64,000 nucleotides of DNA. Source: JBGANR01 sp044222225 (lineage in GTDB: Bacteria; Actinomycetota; Actinomycetes; Mycobacteriales; Mycobacteriaceae). The first letter of the stretch is position 1. Every line of letters starts with the position of its first letter. Position numbers and translations under genes: made by a program. Of this stretch, positions 11,457 through 23,307 are shown piece after piece. The notes under the pieces are model-generated. The model saw nothing but the letters and a program-made list of their open reading frames with translations, did not search any database and was not told the DNA's origin. Location of the stretch: assembly GCA_044222225.1 (NCBI GenBank), contig JBGANR010000002.1, forward strand, positions 192,908 through 256,907. The letters are read 5' to 3'.

Positions 11457-12641
11457 TTGAGTCAGGAAGCGTCGGAGAGCGCCGTGACCGGCCCGGATCC
11501 TGCGAAGACGGAACTCGCGGAATCGATCAGAGGCGATTCGGCGCTGCTGCGACGGGTGATGGTCGAGGTCTCTCGGATCATCGTCGGGCAGGAGGTGCTC
11601 ATCGAACGCATCCTGGCCGGGCTGCTCGCCCGCGGACACATCCTGCTCGAGGGCGTCCCGGGCGTCGCGAAGACACTGGCCGTCGAGACCTATGCCCGGG
11701 TGATCGGCGGCGACTATTCGCGCGTCCAGTTCACGCCGGACCTCGTGCCGACGGACCTGACCGGCACGCGGATCTACCGGCAGGGCGCCGAGCGCTTCGA
11801 CGTCGAGCTCGGGCCGGTGATGACGAACTTCCTGCTCGCCGACGAGATCAACCGCGCGCCGGCGAAGGTGCAGTCGGCCCTGCTGGAGGTGATGGCCGAG
11901 CGGCACGTCTCGATCGGCGGCCAGACCTACTCGGTGCCCGATCCCTTCCTCGTCATGGCGACGCAGAACCCCATCGAGAACGAGGGCGTCTACCCGCTGC
12001 CGGAGGCGCAACGCGACCGCTTCCTGTTCAAGATCGTCGTCGGCTACCCATCCGTGGAGGAGGAGCGCGAGATCGTCTACCGGATGGGCGTGCAGCCGCC
12101 GACGGTGACGCCGCAGCTGGATCCCGCCGCGGTCGTGCGGTTGCAGCGGGCCGCGTCGCAGGTCTTCGTGCACCATTCGCTCGTCGACTACGTCGTGCGG
12201 GTGGTCAACGCGACGCGCCGGCCGGCCGAGCTGGGGCTGACGGACGTCGCGTCCTGGCTCTCGTACGGCGCGTCGCCGCGCGCGACGCTCGGCCTCATCG
12301 CCGGCGCGCGGGCGCTGGCCCTCATCCGGGGACGTGACTACGTCATCCCGCAGGACGTCGTCGAGCTGGTGCCCGACGTGCTGCGGCATCGACTCGTGCT
12401 CAGCTATGACGCGCTCGCGGACGACGTCTCGGCGGACGCGGTCATCGAGCGGGTGCTCGGCGCCGTCGGGTTGCCGCAGGTCGTCGCGGCGAGCTCGCCG
12501 CAGCAGCACCACCCGCAGCAGCATCCGGTCGGGCCGGGACCGGCCCCGCAGCAGGGACCGCCGCCCGGCTATCCGCAGGGTCCGCCGCCGCAGTTCGGCG
12601 GGCCGGGCGGGCCGGGGCCGCTGGGCAGGCATGGCCGCTGA
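11457..12641 (+). CDS. moxR1: MoxR-family AAA+ ATPase
   Basis: A 394-residue AAA+ ATPase. Walker A is 'LEGVPGVAKT', Walker B/sensor 'NFLLADEINRAPAKVQSALLEVM', and 'VMATQNPIENEGVYPLPEAQRDRFLF' is typical of MoxR. The C-terminal about 50 residues are Gln/Pro/Gly-rich and probably disordered. MoxR ATPases act as chaperones together with DUF58 and VWA proteins, which follow here with overlapping genes, so the three form one operon. The start appears to be a TTG with AGAGG 5 nt upstream. The stop lies 11 nt inside the next gene. Confidence 0.9.
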   Translation: MSQEASESAVTGPDPAKTELAESIRGDSALLRRVMVEVSRIIVGQEVLIERILAGLLARGHILLEGVPGVAKTLAVETYARVIGGDYSRVQFTPDLVPTDLTGTRIYRQGAERFDVELGPVMTNFLLADEINRAPAKVQSALLEVMAERHVSIGGQTYSVPDPFLVMATQNPIENEGVYPLPEAQRDRFLFKIVVGYPSVEEEREIVYRMGVQPPTVTPQLDPAAVVRLQRAASQVFVHHSLVDYVVRVVNATRRPAELGLTDVASWLSYGASPRATLGLIAGARALALIRGRDYVIPQDVVELVPDVLRHRLVLSYDALADDVSADAVIERVLGAVGLPQVVAASSPQQHHPQQHPVGPGPAPQQGPPPGYPQGPPPQFGGPGGPGPLGRHGR

Positions 12642-13562
12642 CGAGCGCGAGCGCCGGGCCACCGATGAGCGGGCCCTGGACGCCGCGCTGCGCAATGTCG
12701 AGCTGACGGTCCGCCGCAAACTCGACGGGATCCTGCACGGCGAGCACCTCGGCATCATCCCCGGCCCGGGCTCCGAGCCCGGGGAGGCGCGTCCCTATCA
12801 GCCGGGCGACGACGTCCGGCTCATGGACTGGGCCGTCACGGCACGCACGACGGCACCGCACATCCGGCAGCCGGTGGCCGACCGCGAGCTGGAGACGTGG
12901 CTGGCCGTCGACATGTCGGGCAGCCTCGACTTCGGGACGACGGACGTCACCAAGCGGGATCTCGCCGTCAACGCCGCCGCGGCGATCGCGCACCTCACCG
13001 CCGGCGGCGGCAACCGGCTCGGCGCCGTCATCACCACCGGGGACACGGTCCGGCGGCTGCCGGCGCGTCCCGGACGGGCGCATGCGCGCGCCGTCCTCGC
13101 GGCGATCGCGACGACGCAACGCACCGACCGCTCCGTGCGCGGCGACCTGCACGGCGCCATCGACGCGCTGCGCCGCCCGGAGCGGCGGCGCGGGCTCGTC
13201 GTGGTGATCTCGGACTTCCTCGGCCCGATCGACTGGGAGCGCCCGCTGCGGGCGATCGCCGGCCGGCACGACGTGCTCGGTGTCGAGGTGCTCGACCGCG
13301 CCGACGAGGAGCTGCCCGCGCTCGGCGACGTCGTGCTCCGGGACGCCGAATCCGGCCGTGTGCGTGAGGTGACGATCACCGAACGGGTGCGGGCGGAGTA
13401 CCGCGAGGCGGCGGCCGAGCATCGTCTCGAGGTCTCGCGCGCGCTGCGGCACGTGGGTGCGCCGTTGCTGTCGCTGCGGACGGACCGGGACTGGATCGCC
13501 GACATCATCCGGTTCACCGCGGCACGTCGTCGCGGTGCCGCGGCCGGGGCGGCGATCGGCTG

Positions 13563-13563
<1 letters not shown>
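12631..13563 (+). CDS. DUF58 domain protein
   Basis: A 310-residue protein. The DUF58 signature is at about residues 45-70 ('SEPGEARPYQPGDDVRLMDWAVTAR'). It is followed by a VWA-like region with 'LAVDMSGSLDFGT' (partial MIDAS, D-x-S-x-S) and 'GLVVVISDFLGPIDWERPL'. These proteins are the partner of MoxR ATPases, possibly in assembly of envelope or metal-containing complexes; the exact substrate is unknown. The ATG overlaps the moxR stop by 11 nt and its own stop shares one base with the next start (TGATG), so translation is coupled. Confidence 0.88.
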
Positions 13564-15351
<1,788 letters not shown>

Positions 15352-15393
15352 TCCGTCTCTTCTCAGCCCATCAACAGCCCAGGAGTACAGCAC

Positions 15394-16230
15394 GTGAGCG
15401 GACTGCTCGAAGGCAAGACCATCCTCGTCACGGGGATCATCACCGATTCGTCGATCGCGTTCCACGCCGCGCGGGTGGCGCAGGAGCAGGGCGCGAAGGT
15501 CGTCATCACCGGTTTCGACCGGCTGCGGCTCATCGACCGCGTGGCGCAGCGGCTTCCGCGGCCGGTGCCGCCGGCCATCGAGCTGGACGCGACGAACGAG
15601 GAGCATCTCGCGACGCTCGCCGATCGCATCCGTGAGGTGGCGCCGGAGGGGATCGACGGCGTGCTGCACTCGATCGCCCAGGCGCCCAAGACGATCATGG
15701 GCCCGGACGCCGTCGACTTCCTCGACGCCGCCGCGCCGGACGCGTCGTCGGCGTTCACCGTGTCGGCCTGGAGCTATGCGGCGCTGGCGCGCGCCGTGCT
15801 GCCCGTCATGAACCGGGGCGGCTCCATCGTCGGCATGGACTTCGATCCGCGGACGGCGATGCCGTTCTACAGCTGGATGGGCGTCGCGAAGGCGGCCCTC
15901 GAGTCCGTCAACCGGTTCGTCGCCCGCGAGGTCGGCGCGGCCAAGGGCATCCGCAGCAACCTCGTCGCGGCCGGTCCGGTCAAGACGCTCGCGGCGAAGG
16001 CGATCGCCGGGACGGCCACCGACAGCGCGAAGGAACTGCGCCAGTTGGAGGCGTACTGGGACGGCGCGTCGCCGATCGGCTGGAACATCGACGATCCGAC
16101 GGTCGTCGCCAAGTCGATCTGCGTGCTGCTCTCGGACTGGCTGCCGGGGACGACGGGGTCGATCGTCTACGTGGACGGCGGGGCCAGCCACAACACGTGG
16201 TTCCCGGACAGCTTCGTCGCCGAACCGTGA
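15394..16230 (+). CDS. inhA: NADH-dependent enoyl-ACP reductase InhA
   Basis: A 278-residue FabI-type reductase. The NADH site is '[25 protein letters not shown]'. The conserved 'HSIAQAP' holds the Ser at the NADH pyrophosphate. The active-site segment is '[31 protein letters not shown]', with Tyr and Lys spaced as in InhA (Y-x6-K). It performs the last step of FAS-II elongation and is the target of isoniazid and ethionamide in mycobacteria. It starts at a GTG with AGGAG 8 nt upstream. The stop overlaps the hemH GTG by 4 nt (GTGA). Confidence 0.96.
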   Translation: MSGLLEGKTILVTGIITDSSIAFHAARVAQEQGAKVVITGFDRLRLIDRVAQRLPRPVPPAIELDATNEEHLATLADRIREVAPEGIDGVLHSIAQAPKTIMGPDAVDFLDAAAPDASSAFTVSAWSYAALARAVLPVMNRGGSIVGMDFDPRTAMPFYSWMGVAKAALESVNRFVAREVGAAKGIRSNLVAAGPVKTLAAKAIAGTATDSAKELRQLEAYWDGASPIGWNIDDPTVVAKSICVLLSDWLPGTTGSIVYVDGGASHNTWFPDSFVAEP

Positions 16231-17252
16231 CGGGAGTGGACGTCGCGTCGCCGGGGCGTTCGGACGACGGCCTCGATGTCGACGCGATCCTCGTGCTGTC
16301 GTTCGGCGGGCCCGAGGCGCCGGACGAGGTGATGCCCTTCCTCGAGAACGTCACGCGCGGACGGGGGGTGCCGCGGGAGCGTCTCGCCGACGTGGCCGAG
16401 CACTATTACCACTTCGGCGGCGTGTCGCCGATCAACGAGCAGGGGCGGGCGCTGGTCGCGGCGCTGGGCACCGAGCTGGCGTCGCGGGGCGCGCCGTTGC
16501 CGGTCTACTTCGGCAACCGGAACTGGCGGCCGTACGTCGAGGACGTGCTGCGGGTGGCCGTCGCCGACGGGCACCGGCGGATCGTCGTGCTGCCGACGTC
16601 GGCCTGGGGCGGCTATTCCGGCTGCAGGCAGTACGACGAGGACATCGCGCGAGCGCTGGCCTCGCTCGGCTCGGCGGCCGAGGGCGTGACGTTGCGCAAG
16701 GCCGGGCACTATTGGGACCGGCCGGGATTCGCGGCGGCGGTCGCCGCCGGCGTCGTCGCGGCGCGGGCCGAGTTGCCGGAAGGGGCGCGCGTCGTCTTCA
16801 CCGCGCATTCGGTGCCGGTGGCCGCCGATGATCGCGACGGACGCGTCTACAGCACGCAGGTCGCCGAGGCGTCGCGGCGGGTCGCCGAGCTCGCCGGCGT
16901 CGCCGACTACGACCTCGTCTGGCAGTCCCGCTCCGGCCCGCCGCAGGTGCCGTGGCTGGAGCCGGACATCGTCGACCATCTCGAGACGCTCGATGCGCCC
17001 GGTGTGCTCGTCTGCCCGATCGGTTTCATCTCCGACCATCTCGAAGTGGTGTGGGATCTCGACACCGAGGCCCGAGAGGCGGCGGCCGGCCTGCACCTGT
17101 CCTTCGTGCGGGCGGCGACCGTCGGCACGCATCCGGCGTTCGTGGCCGCGCTGGCCGATCACGTCCTCGACGTCGCTTGCGGCCGGTTGTCGCCGGGGCA
17201 TCCGGGGGTTTCGGACGACGGCGCCCGCTGTTCGGCGGGGTGCGGGGGGTAG
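16227..17252 (+). CDS. hemH: Coproporphyrin / protoporphyrin ferrochelatase
   Basis: A 341-residue ferrochelatase inserting iron in haem synthesis (actinobacteria use the coproporphyrin route). Family motifs are '[25 protein letters not shown]', '[14 protein letters not shown]', 'FTAHSVP' with the metal-binding His, and '[17 protein letters not shown]' with the catalytic Glu. Cysteines in 'GYSGCRQY' and at the C-terminus ('VACG...ARCSAGCGG') match the [2Fe-2S] ligand pattern of mycobacterial enzymes. The GTG start sits on the inhA stop, so translation is coupled; fabG1-inhA-hemH order is as in mycobacteria. The convergent MFS gene begins 5 bp after its stop. Confidence 0.95.
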   Translation: MTGVDVASPGRSDDGLDVDAILVLSFGGPEAPDEVMPFLENVTRGRGVPRERLADVAEHYYHFGGVSPINEQGRALVAALGTELASRGAPLPVYFGNRNWRPYVEDVLRVAVADGHRRIVVLPTSAWGGYSGCRQYDEDIARALASLGSAAEGVTLRKAGHYWDRPGFAAAVAAGVVAARAELPEGARVVFTAHSVPVAADDRDGRVYSTQVAEASRRVAELAGVADYDLVWQSRSGPPQVPWLEPDIVDHLETLDAPGVLVCPIGFISDHLEVVWDLDTEAREAAAGLHLSFVRAATVGTHPAFVAALADHVLDVACGRLSPGHPGVSDDGARCSAGCGG

Positions 17253-17257
17253 GTCCG

Positions 17258-18601
17258 TCAGCGGGCGGCGTGCGGCCAGCGGGCATGGTCGGCGTCGATC
17301 ACGTATTCGTGGGCGTGCCGGAAGACGCCGTGGCCGACGGCCGTCGCTCCCGTCAGGTGGCCCGCCGCGGTGTCGCGCCCGTGGTGCACGTGCTCGATGG
17401 TGGCTGGTTCGTGCGGCGGCCAGACGATCCAGCCGAAGACGGCGCCGGCCGCGGCCATGACGGTGAGGGTCGTCCACGTCGCGGTGAACCCGGCGATCGT
17501 GGCGCCCCAGCCGGCGACGGGATAGGCGACGAGCCAGCAGAGATGCGAGAGCGAGAACTGCGCGGCGAAGAGCGCCGGCCGGTCCGCGGGCCGTGATGAT
17601 CGGCGCAACACGCGACCGATCGGGGTCAGGACGAGGCTCATCCCGGCGCCGATGATCGACCAGGTGAGGACTGCGGCAGCCCAGCGGTACGGGCCGTCGG
17701 CGGTGCTGAGTGTGACCGCCGTGCATCCGCCGAGGACCAGGAGAACGGCCCCGCCGAGCATGACCGGACGCTCGGCGACACGGTCGAGCAGACGTGGCAG
17801 GGCGAGCGCGACGAGCATGGTGCCGCCGCCCGATGCGGCCAGCAGCCAGGCGACGTCCGACTGGGGACGGGCCAGGTCGTCGCGCACGTAGTTGACCGTG
17901 TTGACCATGACGATGGACCCGCACGCGGCCACGGCGAGGTCGACGCCGAGGAGGCCGCGTAGGCGCGGGGTGGCGAGGACGATCCTCATGCCCGCCGTGG
18001 TGCGTTTCCAGGCGGTGTGCCGGGCGCCGAGGGCGGCGTCCGGAACGCGAGTGCCGAGCACGAGCACGGCCGAGGCGAGGAATCCGACGACGGTGCCGGC
18101 GAACAGCCAGTGGAAGGACATGACCGTCAGCGCCGCGGCGGCGAGGACCGGGCTGAGCAGGCTCTCCATCGTCGACGCCAGCTGCGAGGCCGACAGCGCC
18201 GCGGTGTACTCGCGCTCGTCGGGGACGATGTCGGGGATGACCGCCTGGAAGGTCGGTGTGAAGGCGGCCGAGGCCGACTGCAGCACGGCGATCAGCACGA
18301 AGATCTGCCAGGTCCGGTCGATGAACGGCAGCGCGAGGACGACGAGTGCGCGGACGACGTCGAGGCCGACGAGCGTCAGGCGCCGCGGCAGGCGGGCGGC
18401 GTAGGCGGCGGCGATGGGAGCCACCGTGACGTAGGCGACCATCTTGACGGCGAGCGCCGTGCCGAGCACCGCGGCGGCGTCGGCCCCGGCGAGGTCGTAG
18501 GCGAGCAGCCCGAGGGCGACGGTCGTCAGCCCGGTGCCGAACAGGGCCACGATCTGTGCCGCGAAGAGGCGGCGATAGTCGCGGATGGCGAAGAGCGGCA
18601 T
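17258..18601 (-). CDS. MFS transporter
   Basis: A 447-residue major facilitator with about 12 membrane helices, starting 'MPLFAIRDYRRLFAAQIVALFGTGLTTVALGLLAYDLAG'. It resembles the MFS_3/enterobactin-exporter-like group of drug or siderophore exporters. A His-rich C-terminal tail ('HEPATIEHVHHGRD...GHGVFRHAHEYVIDADH') could bind a metal, but that is speculation. AGGAG lies 5 nt before the ATG. The gene follows the Rv1486c-like gene by 8 bp on the same strand, so the two are probably cotranscribed. Confidence 0.85.
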   Translation of the reverse strand: MPLFAIRDYRRLFAAQIVALFGTGLTTVALGLLAYDLAGADAAAVLGTALAVKMVAYVTVAPIAAAYAARLPRRLTLVGLDVVRALVVLALPFIDRTWQIFVLIAVLQSASAAFTPTFQAVIPDIVPDEREYTAALSASQLASTMESLLSPVLAAAALTVMSFHWLFAGTVVGFLASAVLVLGTRVPDAALGARHTAWKRTTAGMRIVLATPRLRGLLGVDLAVAACGSIVMVNTVNYVRDDLARPQSDVAWLLAASGGGTMLVALALPRLLDRVAERPVMLGGAVLLVLGGCTAVTLSTADGPYRWAAAVLTWSIIGAGMSLVLTPIGRVLRRSSRPADRPALFAAQFSLSHLCWLVAYPVAGWGATIAGFTATWTTLTVMAAAGAVFGWIVWPPHEPATIEHVHHGRDTAAGHLTGATAVGHGVFRHAHEYVIDADHARWPHAAR

Positions 18602-18609
18602 GCGCACTC

Positions 18610-19446
18610 CTAGTTGGGACGCGGTTTCAGCAGCTCCCCGCAGAGGGCGTCGACGGCGGCGACGCGGGCCCGGCGGACGACACGGTCGAGGTCGGCGAGC
18701 CGGCTGTCGGCACGGTGGGCACCCTGAGCGCCGACGGCGAACTGCGTGCCGTGTCGGCGGGCGACCACGAGGCAGGCCTCGACATGCGCCGCCGTCTGCA
18801 GGATGTCGTCGACGCGCGGATCGGCCGGCGGGAAGTCGGGGGCCAGCAGCTCGGCGACGGTGCCCGCGACCTCGGCGCGCAACGCGCGGGGATCGGCCTC
18901 GTTGGTGAAGCCCTGCAGCGTCGCGGCGGCGTCGCGGACGGCGTCGCGGAGCTCCAGACGCGCCTCGCCGAGCGGCAGGTGCTCGACGACGGGGATCACG
19001 GGAAGCCGATGGACCCGCCACTCGACGACGCCCAGGGGTGCGTCGGCGATCCGCGGCACGAATCCGACCGCCTGCTCGACGCCGAGGACGAGGGTCGCCT
19101 GGCCGGCGTTCAATGCGGCTTCCCGCAGCGGCGACGGCAGACGCGGTGGATGTCCGGGGGCGGGGAGGACGACGTGCACGGCGACGGGGTTCACGTGCGC
19201 GATCTCCGTGAGCAGTTCGATGCCCAGTCCGGTGGCCTCGCCGGCGACGACACGATGGGTCGACGCCCAGCGGTGCAGGGAGTCGAGGACGTCGTCGGCC
19301 GAGCAGCGTCCGGAGCGCCAGGCGGCCGTCCACGCGGCGAGTCCGGCGGCCGGGCCGAGCGAGCTGCGCAGCAGGACATCGCTTCGGAGCGCGTCGCCAC
19401 CGCGGGCCGACGGTCCGAAGGCGTCGTGTGTCATGTCGTGCGTCAT
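18610..19446 (-). CDS. Rv1486c-like conserved protein
   Basis: A 278-residue soluble protein at the position of Rv1486c, downstream of hemH on the opposite strand. Visible features are an Ala-rich N-terminus ('LGPAAGLAAWTAAWRSGRCSADDVLDSLHRWA'), 'VVHVVLPAPGHPPRLP' and a segment 'TLVLGVEQAVGFVP'. There is no catalytic motif or membrane segment I recognise, so function is unknown. The N-terminus has a small repeat (MTHDMTHD), so a start at 19434 is also possible. TAAACT (19455-19460) 8 nt before the first ATG suggests leaderless transcription. Confidence 0.75.
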   Translation of the reverse strand: MTHDMTHDAFGPSARGGDALRSDVLLRSSLGPAAGLAAWTAAWRSGRCSADDVLDSLHRWASTHRVVAGEATGLGIELLTEIAHVNPVAVHVVLPAPGHPPRLPSPLREAALNAGQATLVLGVEQAVGFVPRIADAPLGVVEWRVHRLPVIPVVEHLPLGEARLELRDAVRDAAATLQGFTNEADPRALRAEVAGTVAELLAPDFPPADPRVDDILQTAAHVEACLVVARRHGTQFAVGAQGAHRADSRLADLDRVVRRARVAAVDALCGELLKPRPN

Positions 19447-19534
19447 CGAAGACGAGTTTAATTCGCGGGCTGTCGACGGGCCGGTCGGCGGCGGCTCCCG
19501 GCGGCGCGGACCGCGCCGGATATCGTGGACGGCC

Positions 19535-20350
19535 GTGGACGATCGATACGGACGTGACATTCTGGCCGCCCCCCGCCGGAAGCGGACGACGCCGGAGGTG
19601 GCCGCGGATGCGGGGCTCGTCGTCGAGGATGCGGCGTCCGGTTTCTGCGGCGCCGTCGTGGCGACCGGGAAGACGAAGGGCGGGGACGTCGTCCGGCTGG
19701 AGGACCGGCGCGGTCTCGTCCGAGAGTTCGTTCTGCGGCCGGCGGCGTTCCTCATCGACGGAAAGCCCGTCACGTTGACGCGGCCGCAGGTCGCGGCGGC
19801 CGGTCCCCGGCGGACGGCGTCGGGTTCCCGGGCAGCGCCGAACCGGCGGGCCCGGGTCGCGCGAGCGAGCCGGATCGTCGTCGAGGGTGCGCACGACGCG
19901 ACGCTGCTGGAGCGGGTGTGGGGCGACGATCTGCGGGATGCGGGTGTCGTCGTCGAGCCGATCGGCGGCCTCGACAACCTCGCGGAGTGGCTCGCCGACT
20001 TCGGCCCCGCGCCGACGCGCCGCGCCGGCGTTCTCGTCGATCACCTCGTGGCGGGGTCCAAAGAGGTGCGCCTGACCGCCGAGGTAGGGGAGAACGTGCT
20101 GGTCTGCGGACACCCGTTCATCGACGTGTGGCAGGCGGTCCGACCGGAGGCCGTCGGCATCGCCGCTTGGCCGCAGGTGCCGCGCGGCGAGGATTGGAAG
20201 ACGGGCGTCTGCCGGCGGCTCGGTTGGGTCGATCCGGCCGACGGCTGGCGACGGGTCAACGGCGCGGTCTCGTCGTTCCGGCACGTCGACACCACGCTCA
20301 TCCGGGCGGTCGAGGAGCTGATCGACTTCGTGACGCTGGCGCCGGAGTAG
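19535..20350 (+). CDS. DUF3097 family protein
   Basis: A 271-residue protein of the actinobacterial DUF3097 family. The N-terminal part ('RYGRDILAAPRRKRTTPEV', 'GLVVEDAASGFCGAVV') looks like a small beta-domain. The C-terminal part has 'SRIVVEGAHDATLLERVWGDDLRDAGVVVEPIGG', then 'GVLVDHLVAGSKE' and 'VCGHPFIDVWQAV'. The E-G-x-x-D pattern is reminiscent of Toprim domains, so a nucleic-acid role is possible but unproven. The start is a GTG preceded by TATCGT (19521-19526) at 8 nt. Divergent from the Rv1486c-like gene, 88 bp apart. Confidence 0.8.
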   Translation: MDDRYGRDILAAPRRKRTTPEVAADAGLVVEDAASGFCGAVVATGKTKGGDVVRLEDRRGLVREFVLRPAAFLIDGKPVTLTRPQVAAAGPRRTASGSRAAPNRRARVARASRIVVEGAHDATLLERVWGDDLRDAGVVVEPIGGLDNLAEWLADFGPAPTRRAGVLVDHLVAGSKEVRLTAEVGENVLVCGHPFIDVWQAVRPEAVGIAAWPQVPRGEDWKTGVCRRLGWVDPADGWRRVNGAVSSFRHVDTTLIRAVEELIDFVTLAPE

Positions 20351-20361
20351 GCGCTCGGCCG

Positions 20362-20397
20362 GCTGAGGGAGCGCTGCGGGCTGAGGGAGCGCTGCGC
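20362..20397. repeat. Two tandem copies of an 18-bp unit
   Basis: GCTGAGGGAGCGCTGCGG (20362-20379) is followed directly by the same unit with a last-base change (20380-20397), 11 bp after the DUF3097 stop. The start of the unit resembles the CTGAGCGGAGC seen on the minus strand in the 558-688 array, so both may belong to one intergenic repeat family. Confidence 0.75.
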
Positions 20398-20855
20398 GCG
20401 TGGATTCGGTTCCGGCATGGCTCGGCTTCCGCTGTCTCCGTTCGGGCGCGGGTATTCCGTTGCTGCGCGGGCTGTAGGCGCGGTCGGAACGGAATTCGCA
20501 CGCGGCAACGGGGAACGCGTACGAATGCTTGCCGAGCCCGGTCGTGGCGTCGGCGGCGAGTGGCGCCTCATGGTGCTCTGTGAAGGCGTCTCTGACCTGC
20601 TGACGACACTCTGTCGCACCGGTGTCCGATTGTGGTTCCCGTGACAAATCTCTCTCTTAATCGAACATGCTCGGTAGAATCGGGCCACGATCACCTGCTT
20701 CGCACACGTTCTGGAACCGGTCCGGTCCCAGAACCTGTTCGTCGCGTGGCTCGACGGGCTGGGGTGGCCGGGCTCGCGGCGGTGCAGTTCGAGGCGGGCC
20801 GGTTGATGGCCGGATATGATGATCCCGCCTGCCGACACCGACATAGAGGCCGTCG
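20398..20855. other. Gene-free stretch before the DUF222 pseudogene
   Basis: No convincing gene is present. At 20661-20680 there is an isolated LexA half-site (TCGAAC) followed 9 nt later by a -10-like TAGAAT, which looks like a decayed copy of the SOS promoter at 483-526. Parts of 20690-20855 may be the unrecognisable start of the pseudogene. Confidence 0.5.
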
Positions 20856-22325
20856 ATGTCGGCGACCGAACAGGTGTCGCGGTACGATGGCGTCCAGTTG
20901 CGGGCGGTCACCGAAGGACTCGTGCAAGCGGCCTGCCTGGCGAGCGGGGTGCGCGGCTGGGGCGTGGCTGCGCGGTCTGGTGGGTCGCCGGCTGTGAGGC
21001 GAACCAGCGCGTGCGAGACGCCGCGGTCCTCGGATCGCGGACCGGGATGGACGGCCAACCCCAGGCCCGATCCATTCGGTGACCGCCCAGGCGGTGTTCG
21101 ACGGCCGCTGCTCCGCGGTGCGGCGCGGTCGATCGGTGCCATCGACACCGTGCCCGCGGACAAGGCCGAGATGGCTGACGAGATCCTGGGGACCGCGGCC
21201 CGCTCACGCCCGATGATGTGAAAGGGCTGTGCGCCCGGATTCTGAACCTGGTCGATCCCGACCGGAAACAAGCCGACGAGATCTGCCGCCGGAAACGCGG
21301 CCTCACGCTGGGGAAACAAGACGCCTACGGCATGAGCAGACTGTCAAGGGCATCTGGATCCGGAAGCGCGGGCGGTGTTGGAGCCGATCCTGGAGAAGTT
21401 CGCCCGCCCGGGTGTGAACAACCCCGCGGATGATGAGCCGCTCGGTGCGGAAGCGTCCGCGGAGGACATGCTGGATGCGGCCCGTCGGGATCGGCGGAAC
21501 AATGCTCAACGCCAGCATGATGCGTTCGTGACCGCGTTACGCGGTGCTCTGGCGTCGGGACAGATGGGTGTGCACCGCGGGCTGCCGGTGACGGTGATCG
21601 CGACCGTCGACGTCCACGATTTGGAACGGGAGACCGGCCTGTCCTGCACCGCCTCGGGCGGGTTCCTGCCCGTCAAGGATTTGGTGCGGATGGCCGAACC
21701 GATGCACCCCTACCTCGTCGTGTGCGACCAACGCCGACCACTCGACCTGTATCGCGGAAGCCGGTTGGCATCGATGGACCAACGCATCGCCCTGTACGGC
21801 GCTGAACGCGGCTGCTCCCGGCCGGGTTGTGATGCGCCCGCCACCCGCACGCAGGTCCACCACGTCAAAGAGTGGCGCGACGGCGGTTTCACGAACATCG
21901 AATACCTCACGTTGGTGTGCGACGGCTGCCATCCGATGCTCAACCCTGACGGCACCTGGCAGACCGACCTCGTCGGACCCGACGGCCGGCCGGTCATCAG
22001 TGATGAGACGGCGAGCCGCGGCGACTCACCCGACAACTCGGCCGGCACCGACGTGACCATCGGCCGCGGCGATACCGCCTGCCCGAACGACGCCGAGCCC
22101 CGCCGCTGCACCACCCCGCGCGTCCTGTGGAAACGCAAAGGTGCCGCGAGCTACGAACCGCTCAACACCCGCCACCATCCGGAAGAAGAGCTCGCGAAGT
22201 ACACGGCCGCCGCCGCGCAGGGCCGTGAACACGATCGCGGGGCGGACCGACGTCCGCCGACCGCGTCACCGTCGGGCAGTCCGACTGCCGACGACGCCGC
22301 GAACCGGCCCGGTGCGGGGCCGTGA
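20856..22325 (+). pseudogene. DUF222 / HNH endonuclease pseudogene (13E12-like)
   Basis: A decayed relative of the left-edge gene. Recognisable DUF222 sequence is spread over three frames. 'IDTVPADKAEMADEILGTAA' is in one. 'LTPDDVKGLCARILNLVDPD...RRKRGLTLGKQDAYGMSRLS' is in the next, after a one-base loss near 21200. 'GHLDPEARAVLEPILEKFARPGVNN' onward is in a third, after an extra A at 21346-21347. The 3' part is then open to 22325. It keeps an apparently intact HNH domain: 'YGAERGCSRPGCDAPATRTQVHHVKEWRDGG', then 'LVCDGCHPML'. More shifts are likely upstream of 21150. The 3' frame could still yield an HNH fragment from an internal start. Confidence 0.88.
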
Positions 22326-22369
22326 TGTCGCGCGATCCGTCGCCGACGGCCGTCATCGTCGAGAAGGGA

Positions 22370-23248
22370 TCAGGCCTCGGGGATGTCCCGGCCGAACGCC
22401 TCGGGCGTCACGCTGGCCGGCTCCGGGCCGCCGCGGACGCCGGTGTCGAGGCCGTTGAGCGCCGCCATCTGAGCCTCGGTGAGTTCGAAGCCGAACACGT
22501 CGAAGTTCGCGGCGATCCGGGCGGGATTCACCGACTTCGGGATCGCCGAACGGCCCGCCTGCAGGTGCCACCGCAGCATGACCTGGGCCGGCGTCTTGCC
22601 GAGTGCGGCGGCGATCGCGGCGATCACCGGATCGTCGAAGGTGCTCTGCCCGCCGCCGCGGTAGCTCGTGATCCCGCCCATCGGCGACCACGCCTGGGTG
22701 AGGATGCCCCGCTCGTCGTCGGCGCGCCGGACGTCCGGCTGGGTGAAGTACGGGTGCACCTCGATCTGATTGACGGCGGGCACGACGCCGACCTGGTCGA
22801 GGAGCGTCTCGAGGTGATCCGGCATGAAGTTGCTCACGCCGATCGCGCGGACGCGGCCGTCGGCCAGGAGCGTCTCCAGGGCGCGGTACGCCTGGACGGT
22901 CTGCTCGAACCGCGTCGGCACGGGCTGGTGGAGCAGGAACAGATCGATCTGCTCGACGCCGAGCTTGCGCGCACTCTTGTCGAAGGCGTGCAGGGTCTCG
23001 TCATAGCCGTAGTCGCTGATCCACGCCTTCGTCTCGATGAAGACCTCGGAGCGGTCCAGTCCGGAGCGGCGGATGCCCTCGCCGACCTCGCGCTCATTGA
23101 AATAGGACGCCGCCGTGTCGATGAGGCGATAGCCGACGCGAAGTGCCTCGGCCACGGAGTTCGCGGTCACGTCGGGAGGGGTCTGGAAGACGCCGAAGCC
23201 CAAGGCGGGCATCTGGACGCCGTTGTTCAAGGTCACATCAAGGCTCAT
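22370..23248 (-). CDS. Aldo/keto reductase
   Basis: A 292-residue NADPH-dependent AKR. The catalytic tetrad is visible: Asp and Tyr in 'LIDTAASYFNEREVG', Lys in 'FIETKAWISDYG', and His in 'DLFLLHQPVP'. The C-terminal NADPH site 'AGRSAIPKSVNPARIAANFDVF' is typical. It resembles 2,5-diketo-gluconate reductase-like AKRs; the substrate is not predictable. TACCGT (23255-23260) 6 nt before the ATG suggests a leaderless mRNA. No gene partner is evident; it lies between a pseudogene and the TVP38 gene, at a place where the mycobacterial gene order differs. Confidence 0.93.
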   Translation of the reverse strand: MSLDVTLNNGVQMPALGFGVFQTPPDVTANSVAEALRVGYRLIDTAASYFNEREVGEGIRRSGLDRSEVFIETKAWISDYGYDETLHAFDKSARKLGVEQIDLFLLHQPVPTRFEQTVQAYRALETLLADGRVRAIGVSNFMPDHLETLLDQVGVVPAVNQIEVHPYFTQPDVRRADDERGILTQAWSPMGGITSYRGGGQSTFDDPVIAAIAAALGKTPAQVMLRWHLQAGRSAIPKSVNPARIAANFDVFGFELTEAQMAALNGLDTGVRGGPEPASVTPEAFGRDIPEA

Positions 23249-23307
23249 GATTCGACGGTAGAACCGTGCACCTTCTCGAAGAAGGGACCGGCGTTACACC
23301 CTTCACG

